64,000 bases of DNA from Thiotrichaceae bacterium UBA973 (GTDB lineage Bacteria; Pseudomonadota; Gammaproteobacteria; Eutrophobiales; Eutrophobiaceae). Where the stretch lies: contig DBBX01000019.1 of assembly GCA_002292815.1 (NCBI GenBank), positions 179,669 to 243,668 on the forward strand, in the 5' to 3' direction. Made by a program: the position numbers and the translations under genes. Under the pieces are notes generated by a model that was given only the letters and a program-made list of their open reading frames with translations, searched no databases and was not told the DNA's origin. Shown here one piece after another: positions 33,935-42,983 of this stretch; the first letter of the stretch is position 1; each line of letters begins with the position of its first letter.

Positions 33935-34710
33935 TATTGAATCCTTGATTCATTTAATAGCGTTGCTTCTTGAGAGTTGGGAAAATTATTTTTCAACTGT
34001 AGGGCATAGCTGGAAACGGTATCTTTGTCACCGAGCTCCTGTTCAAGCCGTATCCCGAGCCAAAGACTTTTTGCAGTATGGCGAGCAACTTGCTGGTAAC
34101 GTTGTAAGTATCCACGTGCGGCTAAATAATTTGGTATATTAAATGAAATTTCACACATTTTTATCAATGCTTGTGGAACTTGCGGGTTTAATTGTAAGGC
34201 CTCTCTATAATATTTTTCCGCATCGGCCTCTCTTTGATTATTACTGAGACATAATCCGGCATTAGTAATAGCAATCTCTGGTGATTCATATAATGGATTT
34301 GCCGCAGCCCTTAAGAAGGTTTTTTCTGCTTCTTCAAGCCTGCCTTGCTGGCACAGAAAGCTACCATAATTATTTAGTGTGGGGGAATCATTATTATTTA
34401 AGCTCAATGCGCGTTTAAAATTACGTTCAGCTTTTTTGCTATCGCCAAGTTGTTGGTAGAGCAAACCGAGGACATTATATATTGGTGGGTAAACTGGATC
34501 GGCTTCTTTTGCTTTTTCCAGATTTTTTAGTGCGTTTTCATACTTGCCTTGTTTCATGTACTCAATGCCCAGATCAAGATTAGCCGTAGCAACATTATTA
34601 GTAGTCTGTGATGCACGTATGTCTTGATTCGATGGTCGTACCTGATTGCAAGCACTTAGTGACATAGATATTGCCAGGATGAGAATTATCTTTTGTTTTA
34701 ATATTGGCAT
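33934..34710 (-). CDS. pilF: Type IV pilus biogenesis lipoprotein PilW/PilF
   Basis: Outer-membrane TPR lipoprotein, the pilotin that places the PilQ secretin. 258 residues; the signal peptide ends in the lipobox SACNQ (Cys about 21). TPR units follow: DLGIEYMKQGKYENALKNLE, PPIYNVLGLLYQQLGDSKKA, SPTLNNYGSFLCQQGRLEEA, NAGLCLSNNQREADAEKYYR. It lies between rlmN and rodZ with 1-bp overlaps at both ends, so translation is probably coupled. It implies type IV pili elsewhere in the genome. Confidence 0.92.
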   Translation of the reverse strand: MPILKQKIILILAISMSLSACNQVRPSNQDIRASQTTNNVATANLDLGIEYMKQGKYENALKNLEKAKEADPVYPPIYNVLGLLYQQLGDSKKAERNFKRALSLNNNDSPTLNNYGSFLCQQGRLEEAEKTFLRAAANPLYESPEIAITNAGLCLSNNQREADAEKYYREALQLNPQVPQALIKMCEISFNIPNYLAARGYLQRYQQVARHTAKSLWLGIRLEQELGDKDTVSSYALQLKNNFPNSQEATLLNESRIQ

Positions 34711-35798
34711 TAGATTAATCCTGCTTGTTGCTTTTGATGTCTGGCTGCTTTTGATGCTACTTTGCCAACAAGTTGGCCGCAGGCTGCATCTATATCATCA
34801 CCACGTGTCTTACGTGTAATGGTGAATATGCCAGCTTTCATCAAAATATCTCTAAATGCATTTATCGTGTTCATATCAGAACAAGTATAATTCGTCCCCG
34901 GGAATTTGTTAAAAGGAATCAGGTTTACCTTGGAAGGTAAGCCCTCTAGGCATTTCACAAGGTCACGCGCATCCTGAATACTATCATTTATACCGTTGAG
35001 CATGACGTATTCAATTGTAACTGCATCATCATCACGTCCTTCAGAAAAGCGTTTACATGCAGCCAGTAAATCGGCCAATGGAAATGAGCGGTTTATTGGA
35101 ACAATACTATTACGCAGTTCATTATTACTGGCATGTAATGAAATTGCGAGGCTGACATTTGTGTCATCTTTTAATCTATCTATTTCTGGAATGATTCCAG
35201 AAGTGCTGACAGTTACGCGTCGACGTGCAAGACCGAATGCCAGATCATCTGTTAATAGATTTATGGCTTTTAAGACATTGGCATAATTGAGTAAGGGTTC
35301 GCCCATGCCCATGAATACGATATTTGTAATCATACGTTTGCCGCTTTCAAAACAACCAAGTGCTTTGTTGGCAATCCAGACCTGACCGATTATTTCACTG
35401 GTAGTAAGGTTACGGTTAAAGCCTTGCTGTGCTGTTGAACAGAACTTGCAGTCCAGAGGGCAGCCGACTTGTGATGAAATACAAAGCGTACCCCTGTCAT
35501 TCTCGGGGATGAATACTGTCTCGACAGAGTTTTTGTTATCTAACTGGACAAGCCATTTGCGTGTGCCATCCTCAGATTTTTGTTCAGTAACAATTTCCGG
35601 TGGTTGAATGACGGTATTTTCTTCAAGCTTGCTGCGTAAGTTCTTACTCAAGTTGGTCATCGATGGATAATCAATTACACCATGATGAAATATCCATTTG
35701 ATAACTTGTTGCGCGCGAAAAGACTTATCACCAATCTCATCGAAATAAGCTTCTAGAGATTTTCTATCGAAATCAAGGAGGTTGGTTTTATCAGTCAT
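34710..35798 (-). CDS. rlmN: 23S rRNA/tRNA adenine-C2 methyltransferase RlmN
   Basis: Radical-SAM enzyme that methylates A2503 of 23S rRNA and A37 of some tRNAs. In the 362-residue protein the cluster motif is CPLDCKFCSTAQQGFNRNL with Cys113, 117 and 120, and the methyl-carrying cysteine is Cys340 in AACGQLVGK. Other marks are VFMGMGEPLLNYANV, RRVTVSTSGIIPEI, SLAISLHASNNELRN and NLIPFNKFPG. Length is typical. The stop of the upstream ndk is 6 bp away. Confidence 0.96.
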   Translation of the reverse strand: MTDKTNLLDFDRKSLEAYFDEIGDKSFRAQQVIKWIFHHGVIDYPSMTNLSKNLRSKLEENTVIQPPEIVTEQKSEDGTRKWLVQLDNKNSVETVFIPENDRGTLCISSQVGCPLDCKFCSTAQQGFNRNLTTSEIIGQVWIANKALGCFESGKRMITNIVFMGMGEPLLNYANVLKAINLLTDDLAFGLARRRVTVSTSGIIPEIDRLKDDTNVSLAISLHASNNELRNSIVPINRSFPLADLLAACKRFSEGRDDDAVTIEYVMLNGINDSIQDARDLVKCLEGLPSKVNLIPFNKFPGTNYTCSDMNTINAFRDILMKAGIFTITRKTRGDDIDAACGQLVGKVASKAARHQKQQAGLI

Positions 35799-35804
35799 GC
35801 CTTT

Positions 35805-36251
35805 TTATCGTGTTCGTGGGCAAATTTCATCAGGTTTAAAGAAAAAGTCAATTTCTCTTTGAGCGCTAGCGCTACTGTCTGAACCATGTATCGCATTTTC
35901 GAGGGCGCCATCTTTTTGTTCATGTTCGGCATGAAGGTTACGAATTGTACCGGTTTCTGCATCTTTGGGGATTGTTGCACCCATGATTTTTCGCAGGGTG
36001 GAGACGGCATTCTCACCTTCAAGTGCCATTACCAATACCGGGCCGGATGTCATATAACCGGCTAATGAAGCATAAAAGGGGCGTTCCTTATGTTCTTCAT
36101 AGAGTCCTTCTGTGTGTTTATCTGACATATGCAGCATTTTTGCTGCTATAACACGAAGGCCTGCTGCTTCTATCATCGCTAATATTTTGCCGGTGTTGTT
36201 TACGGCAACAGCGTCAGGCTTAATTATCGTGAGTGTTTTTTCAAGTGCCAT
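35805..36251 (-). CDS. ndk: Nucleoside diphosphate kinase
   Basis: Balances NTP and dNTP pools through a phosphohistidine. ATP-binding N-terminus EKTLTIIKPDAVAVNN, then ERPFYASLAGYMTSGPV, and catalytic His122 in NAIHGSDS. At 148 residues it is about five longer than E. coli Ndk (143); the extra residues lie just before the active-site loop (LHAEHEQKDGALEN, 106-119). The C-terminus FFKPDEICPRTR is normal in place. First gene of the ndk-rlmN-pilF-rodZ-hisS run. Confidence 0.96.
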   Translation of the reverse strand: MALEKTLTIIKPDAVAVNNTGKILAMIEAAGLRVIAAKMLHMSDKHTEGLYEEHKERPFYASLAGYMTSGPVLVMALEGENAVSTLRKIMGATIPKDAETGTIRNLHAEHEQKDGALENAIHGSDSSASAQREIDFFFKPDEICPRTR

Positions 36252-36445
36252 TTAACCAAATCTCCCTAGATCATTACTTATTATTAAATCGCGAGATTAT
36301 ACGTGTTACAGCGTCGTTGATGAAACTACCAATGACATTAATTTTGTATATAAAGCAGTAATCTAGCTTAAATTGTTAATCAAAAGCTGGAAATTATGTC
36401 ATTTACGAGCTTATTTTAGAGAATACGATATTTTTGAGCATTGCT

Positions 36446-36784
36446 TTAGTCCCAGCGGTCGTCGGTCACCTGAATCATTCCATTTTCTACTCGGACTGGA
36501 AATGTCGTGGTTGGCTCGTAGGCAGGTGGTGTTAGAGCTTCGCCCGTTTTTACACAAAAACGCGCGCCGTGGCGTGGGCAGATGATTTCTGCGCCGTCGA
36601 TGACTTGTTCTGGACCGAGACCACAGCCGAGCATGGGAGAACCGTCGTGAGTACAGATATCCTCAATCGCATGATATTCACCATCCAGATTGAAGACAGC
36701 GATCATGACATTATCAACATCGACCAGTTTTGCTTGCCCGGGTAATAGTTCTGTCTCAGGCGCGACGTTAAACCAACCCGCCAT
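36446..36784 (-). CDS. Rieske [2Fe-2S] ferredoxin-like protein
   Basis: Small soluble Rieske protein, 112 residues, like the ferredoxin components of ring-hydroxylating oxygenases and NirD. Cluster ligands are Cys44-x-His46 (ICTHDGSPM) and Cys69-x2-His72 (ICPRHGARF). It is the last gene of the suf run, 1 bp after sufT, a position also seen in other proteobacterial suf operons. It may be an electron donor for cluster maturation or a client; function is inferred from context only. Confidence 0.88.
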   Translation of the reverse strand: MAGWFNVAPETELLPGQAKLVDVDNVMIAVFNLDGEYHAIEDICTHDGSPMLGCGLGPEQVIDGAEIICPRHGARFCVKTGEALTPPAYEPTTTFPVRVENGMIQVTDDRWD

Positions 36785-36785
36785 G

Positions 36786-37343
36786 CTAATACATGCCTGT
36801 TTCTAATCTTGCCGCCTCAGACATCATTTCCTGACTCCAGGGTGGTTCGAACGTAACATCGACATTTACACGAGTAACATTAGGAATAGTTAATACTTTC
36901 GTGCGGACATCATCGGCTAGAAAGTCGCCCATACCACAGCCGGCAGCAGTTAGTGTCATTACAATATCGACCTGATTGCCATCGGCACCGAGAGGCGTGA
37001 TATCACACTCATAGATGAGCCCAAGCTCAACAATGTTTATGGGGATCTCCGGGTCATAACAAGTTCGCATTTGATCCCATACTAAATCTTCATCAACGCT
37101 ACCATCACCAGTGACTTCTTTTTCTATTGTTTCATCAACACTGTCTTCAATTTCAAAACCAAGGGCATCTGCATCTTTTGCAGCAATACGGGCGAGGTTC
37201 CCATTAACATTGACTGTGTAACTGCCGCCAAGCGCCTGGGTAACTAATACAACGGTACCCTCCGGTAATTCTAATGGCGTGCCGACTGGAATTAAGACTG
37301 CATCGCAGTCACGTTCTAAGGTGATAGGTTTATTTTCTTGCAT
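36786..37343 (-). CDS. sufT: Iron-sulfur maturation factor SufT (DUF59/MIP18 family)
   Basis: SufT-type protein with an N-terminal SufT-specific region (ITLERDCDAVLIPVGTPLEL, LPEGTVVLVTQALGGSYTV) and a C-terminal DUF59/MIP18 domain (WDQMRTCYDPEIPINIVELG, TAAGCGMGDFLADDVRT). From ATG 37343 it has 185 residues, the family's normal size; a GTG 42 bp upstream would overlap sufU. Relatives help deliver Fe-S clusters to target enzymes. It follows sufU directly and precedes the Rieske gene. Confidence 0.88.
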   Translation of the reverse strand: MQENKPITLERDCDAVLIPVGTPLELPEGTVVLVTQALGGSYTVNVNGNLARIAAKDADALGFEIEDSVDETIEKEVTGDGSVDEDLVWDQMRTCYDPEIPINIVELGLIYECDITPLGADGNQVDIVMTLTAAGCGMGDFLADDVRTKVLTIPNVTRVNVDVTFEPPWSQEMMSEAARLETGMY

Positions 37344-37356
37344 GACAATATATTTC

Positions 37357-37803
37357 TTATTCTGTTTTAACGGGAGTGTTATCACCTTGTAGCGCGGAAT
37401 GTAGCGTGTGCCAGCAGAGTGAAGCGCATTTAACTCTAGCGGGATAGTCTTTAACGCCAGCTAATGCGGCTAACTTCCCTAGTAGTTCTTCGTTGTAGTC
37501 ATTATCGGTGGTGACTAAATTGTGAAATTCATTAAATAGTGTTTCTGCTTCCTCTAATGACTTGCCCTTCATTGCGTCGGTCATTAATGATGCAGATGCG
37601 ACTGAGATAGCACAACCTGAACCATCAAATGCAATGTCGTTAATTGTAACGCCATCGGTTTTAAGATAGAGGGTGAGTTTGTCGCCACATAATGGGTTAA
37701 AACCTTCAAGCGTTGTATCAGCATTTTCGAGTTTGCCAAAATTACGCGGACTGCGATTGTGATCAACGATCACTTCCTGATATAAATCTTTTATATCAAA
37801 CAT
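37357..37803 (-). CDS. sufU: SufU-type scaffold/sulfurtransferase
   Basis: SufU family protein of 148 residues, which accepts sulfur from SufS. Zinc/ligand residues are Cys39 and Asp41 in NPLCGD, Cys64 in SGCAIS, and Cys126 in VKCASLCW. Unlike IscU it carries an insertion after GCAIS (SASLMTDAMKGKSLEEAETL). SufU is best known from Gram-positive bacteria, where it replaces SufE; here it pairs with SufS in a proteobacterial operon with no sufE in view. Its start overlaps the sufS stop by 1 bp. Confidence 0.92.
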   Translation of the reverse strand: MFDIKDLYQEVIVDHNRSPRNFGKLENADTTLEGFNPLCGDKLTLYLKTDGVTINDIAFDGSGCAISVASASLMTDAMKGKSLEEAETLFNEFHNLVTTDNDYNEELLGKLAALAGVKDYPARVKCASLCWHTLHSALQGDNTPVKTE

Positions 37804-39077
37804 TAGTTAAATACCTTCTGACATTTATCGATGGCTTGTATTAAGGCGTCTACTTCTTGTCGGGTATTGTAGAAAGCAAATGAAGCCCTGGCCGTTGCTG
37901 GAACATTGAACCGTTCCATTACCGGCATTGCACAATGATGTCCGGCACGAATCGCTACACCTTCGCCATCAAGTATGGTGCCGATATCATGTGGATGGAT
38001 TCCATCCAGGGTGAAAGAGAGAATGCTGGTTTTATTTTTTGCTGTGCCAACCAAATTTAAACCAGCGACCTGCGTTGCCTGTTCATTGGCATAATCAAGT
38101 AGCTCTATTTCATATTGTGCAGCAGCTTCAAGCCCAAGTTCATTCACATAATCAATCGCTGCACCTAGACCAATAACACCTGCGATATGTGGCGTTCCTG
38201 CTTCGAACTTATAAGGCAAAACGTTATAGGTGCTTTTTTCCATCGTGACCATCTGGATCATGTCGCCACCACCTTGGTAAGGAGGCATCGCATCCAGTAA
38301 AGCCTCTTTTCCATAGAGTACGCCGATTCCCGTTGGGCCAAACAGTTTATGACCAGAGAATGCGTAGAAATCACAATCCAGCGCTTTCACATCAACGCGT
38401 GTATGTGGAACGGCTTGAGCACCATCAACTAATACTTTTGCACCAACGGCATGGGCTTTATCGATGATGGTTTTGATCGGATTGATCGTGCCGAGTGCGT
38501 TGGAGATATGGCCAACAGCAACAATGCGTGTTTTGTTATTTAATAATTTTTCAAACTCTTCGAGTATCAACTCTCCCGCATCATTAATCGGCACATATCT
38601 AAGCGTTGCACCGGTTTGATCACTGAGTATTTGCCAGGGAACAATATTCGAATGATGTTCTAGCTCAGTAATAATAATCTCATCACCGGCTTTTAGAGTG
38701 TCACGACCAAAACTCTGTGCAACAAGGTTAATCGCGTCTGTTGTGCCGCGAACAAAAATGATTTCTTTAGTTGATTCGGCATTAACAAAATCTTTGACCT
38801 TATTGCGTGCCGATTCATATTGCGCTGTCGCTTTTTCACTTAAGGTATGTACACCACGATGAATATTCGAATTAGTCTCGCGGTAGTAGTCATTTAACAC
38901 CTCAATAACGTGACTAGGTTTTTGCGCAGTAGCTGCGTTATCAAGATAGACAAGCGGCTTACCATGTATCTTTTCATTTAATATAGGAAAATCTGCACGA
39001 ATTTTCGCTACATCAAACTCCGCAGTTTTATTTATTAAAGTTGTTACTGTATTAGGGTTATTCATTAGTAAACTCAC
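37803..39077 (-). CDS. sufS: Cysteine desulfurase SufS
   Basis: PLP enzyme that removes sulfur from cysteine for Fe-S cluster assembly. 424 residues; LVYLDNAATAQKPSHVIEVL near 40, TTDAINLVAQSFG, ELEHHSNIVPWQ, PLP-binding lysine in AFSGHKLFGPTGIGVLYG, and the active-site cysteine in RAGHHCAMPVMERF. Group II (SufS/CsdA) pattern. The annotated start overlaps sufD by 20 bp; an internal ATG at 39065 is also possible. It is followed directly by its acceptor sufU. Confidence 0.96.
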   Translation of the reverse strand: MSLLMNNPNTVTTLINKTAEFDVAKIRADFPILNEKIHGKPLVYLDNAATAQKPSHVIEVLNDYYRETNSNIHRGVHTLSEKATAQYESARNKVKDFVNAESTKEIIFVRGTTDAINLVAQSFGRDTLKAGDEIIITELEHHSNIVPWQILSDQTGATLRYVPINDAGELILEEFEKLLNNKTRIVAVGHISNALGTINPIKTIIDKAHAVGAKVLVDGAQAVPHTRVDVKALDCDFYAFSGHKLFGPTGIGVLYGKEALLDAMPPYQGGGDMIQMVTMEKSTYNVLPYKFEAGTPHIAGVIGLGAAIDYVNELGLEAAAQYEIELLDYANEQATQVAGLNLVGTAKNKTSILSFTLDGIHPHDIGTILDGEGVAIRAGHHCAMPVMERFNVPATARASFAFYNTRQEVDALIQAIDKCQKVFN

Positions 39078-40380
39078 GAATCAAGGCGGCATCGGGTAGC
39101 TGACCTATGACCAGACGTTCCAGTCGGTTTCTGATCGGCGCGAAGTTTATATTGCTAATAAGTTCGTCAGCAAATGCATAGGTTAATAAACTGCGTGCTG
39201 TTTCTTCATCAATCGCACGTGAACGTAAATAGAACAACATGTTTTGATCAAGTTGTCCGACGGTTGCACCATGAGTGCATTTAACATCATCGGCATAAAT
39301 TTCAAGCTCAGGTTTAGTGTCAATCTCTGCATCATCTGACAACAGTAAATTGGCATTGTTTTGATGCGCTTCTATCTTTTGTGCATCTTTGTGTACGATA
39401 ACCTTTCCGTTGAATACGGCGCGACTTTTCCCATTGAGCACGCCGCGATAGTTCTCTGTGCTGAGTGTGTGTGGCTTTAGGTGATCAACACGGGTGTGAT
39501 TATCCACATGTTGTTTGTCACCGGTCATGTATAGACCATTCATAATTATCTCTGCGCCTTCAGCTGCAAGTTGTCCATGTATATCATTGCGGACCAAGGC
39601 ACCGCCAAGTGAAATTGAATGCGATTCGAATTTGCTGTCCTTGCCCTGCATTACATTCAGATTGCCAATATGATAGGCATTCAGGCTTTCTTGCTGAATC
39701 TTATAATGTTTAAGAATTGCACTGGATGACAAAGCAACTTCTGTTACTGCATTGGTAAAATAATTTGCATCATCAAGACCAATGTAGCTTTCAATTACCG
39801 TTGCTTCGGAACCCTCACCCATAACGATAAGGTTTCTAGGGTGTGTAGCAAGAGATCCGTTGCTGTCTTTTGCCAGGTATAAAATGTTAATAGGTTTTTC
39901 AATAACAGTATTTGCCGATACATTAATAAATGTACCGTTCTGTATAAATGCGGTGTTTAACGCGGTGAAAGGACTGACCTTATCATCTGCATATTTTGTT
40001 AAATGCTTTGCTAACAGGTCTTGATCATTCGACAAAGCGTCCAGCATATTTTCAACGACTAAACCGTTGTCTAAATCATCAAGGCTGGAATGTTCTTTTG
40101 AAAATACACCATTAATGAAAACCACTTCTATGCAATCAAGGCCATCAAATCGTATCGTATTAATTTCTTCAGTGCTGACTGAAACAGCTGCCTCAGTCAC
40201 ATTAGAAAATGATTTTTTCTTAATCGGGCGCACGTCAGTGTACTTCCAGTTTTCAAGTCTCGAGTTCGGAAATCCAGTATCCTTGAAAAGGTTTAAAGCT
40301 GATTGGCGACTATTAGCAAACCAGTCATCGTTTTTTAACCGATCAAAGTCGCTAATATAATTTTGGATGTCTGTACTCAC
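39058..40380 (-). CDS. sufD: SUF scaffold subunit SufD
   Basis: Partner of SufB in the SufBC2D cluster scaffold, 440 residues. The core is a right-handed beta-helix (residues about 150-380). The C-terminal block has EIYADDVKCTHGATVGQLDQ and LFYLRSRAIDEETARSLLTYAF, typical of SufD with its conserved Cys and His. The N-terminal helical part is KYTDVRPIKKKSF-containing as expected. Start overlaps sufC by 4 bp (translational coupling) and its 3' end overlaps the sufS start. Confidence 0.94.
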   Translation of the reverse strand: MSTDIQNYISDFDRLKNDDWFANSRQSALNLFKDTGFPNSRLENWKYTDVRPIKKKSFSNVTEAAVSVSTEEINTIRFDGLDCIEVVFINGVFSKEHSSLDDLDNGLVVENMLDALSNDQDLLAKHLTKYADDKVSPFTALNTAFIQNGTFINVSANTVIEKPINILYLAKDSNGSLATHPRNLIVMGEGSEATVIESYIGLDDANYFTNAVTEVALSSSAILKHYKIQQESLNAYHIGNLNVMQGKDSKFESHSISLGGALVRNDIHGQLAAEGAEIIMNGLYMTGDKQHVDNHTRVDHLKPHTLSTENYRGVLNGKSRAVFNGKVIVHKDAQKIEAHQNNANLLLSDDAEIDTKPELEIYADDVKCTHGATVGQLDQNMLFYLRSRAIDEETARSLLTYAFADELISNINFAPIRNRLERLVIGQLPDAALIREFTNE

Positions 40381-41126
40381 GCAGCTTCTTCCTTAATCCA
40401 GTCATAACCTTTTTCTTCAAGCTCTAATGCCAGGTCAGGCCCGCCAGATTTAATGATCTTGCCATTGCTTAGTACATGCACGTGATCAGGTTTAATGTAA
40501 TCCAACAAGCGTTGGTAATGTGTTACTAAAATAATAGAACGTTCTTCGTTACGTAAACTATTAACACCTTCAGAGACAATTTTTAATGCATCGATATCAA
40601 GCCCTGAATCGGTTTCATCAAGAATGGCAAGCTTTGGTTCAAGCACGGACATTTGAAATATCTCGTTACGTTTCTTTTCACCGCCGGAAAAACCTTCATT
40701 AACAGATCGATTGAGCAAGTCTTCTTTCATCTTGACGATCTTCATCTTTTCTTTGATCAACCCTAGAAATTCGACCGCGTCTAACTCAGTCTGACCACGA
40801 TATTTACGAACAGCATTAACCGCTGCTTTTAAAAGATAAACATTATTAACACCAGGTATTTCTACTGGATATTGAAAGGCGAGAAACACACCTGCCCAGG
40901 CGCGTTCTTCTGGCGCAAGTTCGAGTAAATCCTTGCCTTCATACTCAACTGTGCCTTTGGTGACGTCATAACCGTTCCTGCCCGCCAGCACATTGGCCAA
41001 TGTGCTTTTGCCAGAACCATTCGGCCCCATGATGGCATGTACTTCACCGGCGTTTACACTCAGGTTTAAACCTTTGAGTATTTCTTTGTTACCAATTTTC
41101 GCATGTAAGTCTTGGATGTTTAGCAT
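40377..41126 (-). CDS. sufC: SUF ATPase SufC
   Basis: ABC-type ATPase of the SufBC2D complex, soluble and not a transporter. 249 residues: Walker A GPNGSGKST (35-43), Q-loop FLAFQYPVEIPGV, signature EGFSGGEKKRNEI, Walker B AILDETDSGLD, and switch histidine in ILVTHYQR. The signature GEKKRNE is diagnostic of SufC. It lies 42 bp downstream of sufB and overlaps sufD by 4 bp. Confidence 0.97.
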   Translation of the reverse strand: MLNIQDLHAKIGNKEILKGLNLSVNAGEVHAIMGPNGSGKSTLANVLAGRNGYDVTKGTVEYEGKDLLELAPEERAWAGVFLAFQYPVEIPGVNNVYLLKAAVNAVRKYRGQTELDAVEFLGLIKEKMKIVKMKEDLLNRSVNEGFSGGEKKRNEIFQMSVLEPKLAILDETDSGLDIDALKIVSEGVNSLRNEERSIILVTHYQRLLDYIKPDHVHVLSNGKIIKSGGPDLALELEEKGYDWIKEEAA

Positions 41127-41168
41127 TATCTATACCTGAAATATTTAAATTTTTTAATCGATGTCTAT

Positions 41169-42617
41169 TTAACCGACGGCACCTTCGAGTGTAATACCTA
41201 AAAGCTTTTGTGCTTCTACTGCAAACTCCATAGGTAATTCTTTGAAGACTTCTTTGCAAAAGCCATTAACGATCATATTGACCGCATCTTCTTCTTTGAT
41301 ACCACGCTGCATACAATAAAATAATTGGTCATCACCAATTTTTGATGTGGTGGCTTCATGCTCAACAGTAGCACTTGAGTTTTTAGCTTCGATATAAGGG
41401 AAGGTATGTGCACCACATTGGTCGCCCATTAATAAGGAATCACATTGCGTATAGTTTCGTGCGTTTTCCGCGCTTTTACTTATCTTGACTAGACCACGAT
41501 ATGATTGCTGGGCATGTCGCGCAGAGATACCTTTAGAGATGATGGTGCTACTGGTGTTCTTACCAATGTGTATCATCTTCGTGCCGGTATCAGCTTGTTG
41601 ATGGTTATTCGTTACCGCAACAGAATAAAATTCACCGACTGAATTATCGCCCTTTAAAATGCAGCTAGGATATTTCCAGGTAATTGCCGATCCGGTTTCG
41701 ACTTGTGTCCAGGAGACTTTAGAGTTATTCCCGCGGCAATCAGCGCGTTTGGTGACAAAGTTATAAATGCCACCAACACCATTCTCATCACCGGGATACC
41801 AGTTCTGTACGGTTGAGTACTTGATCTCTGCATCTTCCAGAGCAACTAACTCGACAACAGCAGCATGTAATTGGTTTTCATCACGCATTGGTGCAGTACA
41901 GCCTTCGAGATAACTGACATGACTTTTTTCATCTGCAATAATCAAAGTGCGTTCAAATTGCCCGGTGTTAGACGCATTAATTCTAAAGTAAGTTGATAAC
42001 TCCATCGGGCAACGTACGCCTTTTGGAATATAAACAAACGAGCCGTCGGTGAAGACGGCTGAATTTAATGCGCCGAAGAAATTATCCGCAGCTGGCACAA
42101 CTGAACCAAGATACTTTTTAACAAGTTCCGGGTGTTCTTTTACGGCTTCAGAAAAGGGGCAAAAGATAACACCGGCATCGGCAAGTTTACCTTTAAAGGT
42201 TGTTGCAACAGAGACGCTATCGAATACAGCATCAACGGCAACACCTGCCAGAAATTTTTGTTCTTGCAATGGAATACCTAATTTCTCATAGGTCTCTAAT
42301 AATTTTGGATCAACTTCATCGAGACTTTTAGGAGCATCGTCTTTTGATTTAGGCGCTGAATAATAAGAGATCGCCTGATAATCAATGTGTTCGATATCAA
42401 GGTGTGCCCAGGTTGGGTCTTCCATGGTCAACCAATGACGGTATGCCTTGAGTCGCCATTCGAGTAGCCACTCAGGTTCTTCTTTCTTTTTCGAGATAAA
42501 TGCAATGGTCTCTTCGTTAAGGCCCGGCGCTACGGTATCTGTATCAATGTCAGTGACAAACCCGTGTTCATAGTCTTTGCTGACGAGGTCTTCTACGTTC
42601 TCGGTATTAATTTCCAT
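41169..42617 (-). CDS. sufB: SUF scaffold subunit SufB
   Basis: Main scaffold on which the SUF system builds Fe-S clusters. ATG at 42617 gives 482 residues, the usual family size; an in-frame extension would overlap the preceding gene. The beta-helix core includes SEAVKEHPELVKKYLGSVVP, YIPKGVRCPMELSTYFRINA, SYLEGCTAPM, NWYPGDENGVGGIYNFVTKR and the cluster/sulfur-relay cysteine region QCDSLLMGDQCGAHTFPYIE. It starts 4 bp after the A-type carrier gene ends, so the two are coupled. Confidence 0.96.
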   Translation of the reverse strand: MEINTENVEDLVSKDYEHGFVTDIDTDTVAPGLNEETIAFISKKKEEPEWLLEWRLKAYRHWLTMEDPTWAHLDIEHIDYQAISYYSAPKSKDDAPKSLDEVDPKLLETYEKLGIPLQEQKFLAGVAVDAVFDSVSVATTFKGKLADAGVIFCPFSEAVKEHPELVKKYLGSVVPAADNFFGALNSAVFTDGSFVYIPKGVRCPMELSTYFRINASNTGQFERTLIIADEKSHVSYLEGCTAPMRDENQLHAAVVELVALEDAEIKYSTVQNWYPGDENGVGGIYNFVTKRADCRGNNSKVSWTQVETGSAITWKYPSCILKGDNSVGEFYSVAVTNNHQQADTGTKMIHIGKNTSSTIISKGISARHAQQSYRGLVKISKSAENARNYTQCDSLLMGDQCGAHTFPYIEAKNSSATVEHEATTSKIGDDQLFYCMQRGIKEEDAVNMIVNGFCKEVFKELPMEFAVEAQKLLGITLEGAVG

Positions 42618-42621
42618 TAGT

Positions 42622-42975
42622 CTAGGTTTCCATTTCTTCTTTAAGGCTAAAGCTCTCACCGCAGCCACAGGATTCTTCTACATTGGGATTGTTAAACTTA
42701 AATCCGGCGTTTAAACCTTCACGTACAAAGTCGAGTTCAGTACCCGCAAGATAGCGTAGGCTTTGGTCATCAATAATGATCTTGATGCCATTTGACTCAA
42801 GCGTCTTATCTTCTTCGTTTATTGCCTTCGCCGTTTCAATAACATATTGATAGCCGGAACAGCCTGTGGTTTTAACGCCTACGCGCAAGCCAATACCATC
42901 AGCATCTTTGGCCAGTACGCCTTCTATATGTTGTTTAGCACTATCAGTCAGGTTAATGGTTGTTTCAGTAGTCAT
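42622..42975 (-). CDS. A-type iron-sulfur carrier (SufA/ErpA-like)
   Basis: HesB/IscA-family protein of 117 residues that carries clusters or iron from the scaffold to targets. The three conserved cysteines are Cys39 (TTGCSGYQY) and the CxC pair Cys103/Cys105 (ESCGCGESF). By position, second in the suf operon after iscR, it would act as SufA, though sequence alone does not separate SufA, ErpA and IscA. It begins 8 bp after iscR ends. Confidence 0.92.
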   Translation of the reverse strand: MTTETTINLTDSAKQHIEGVLAKDADGIGLRVGVKTTGCSGYQYVIETAKAINEEDKTLESNGIKIIIDDQSLRYLAGTELDFVREGLNAGFKFNNPNVEESCGCGESFSLKEEMET

Positions 42976-42983
42976 AGTATTTA

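Noticed and set aside
36373..36585. 70-codon plus-strand frame opposite the Rieske gene
   Set aside because: Shadow of the conserved Rieske gene; no ribosome binding site and no recognisable motifs.
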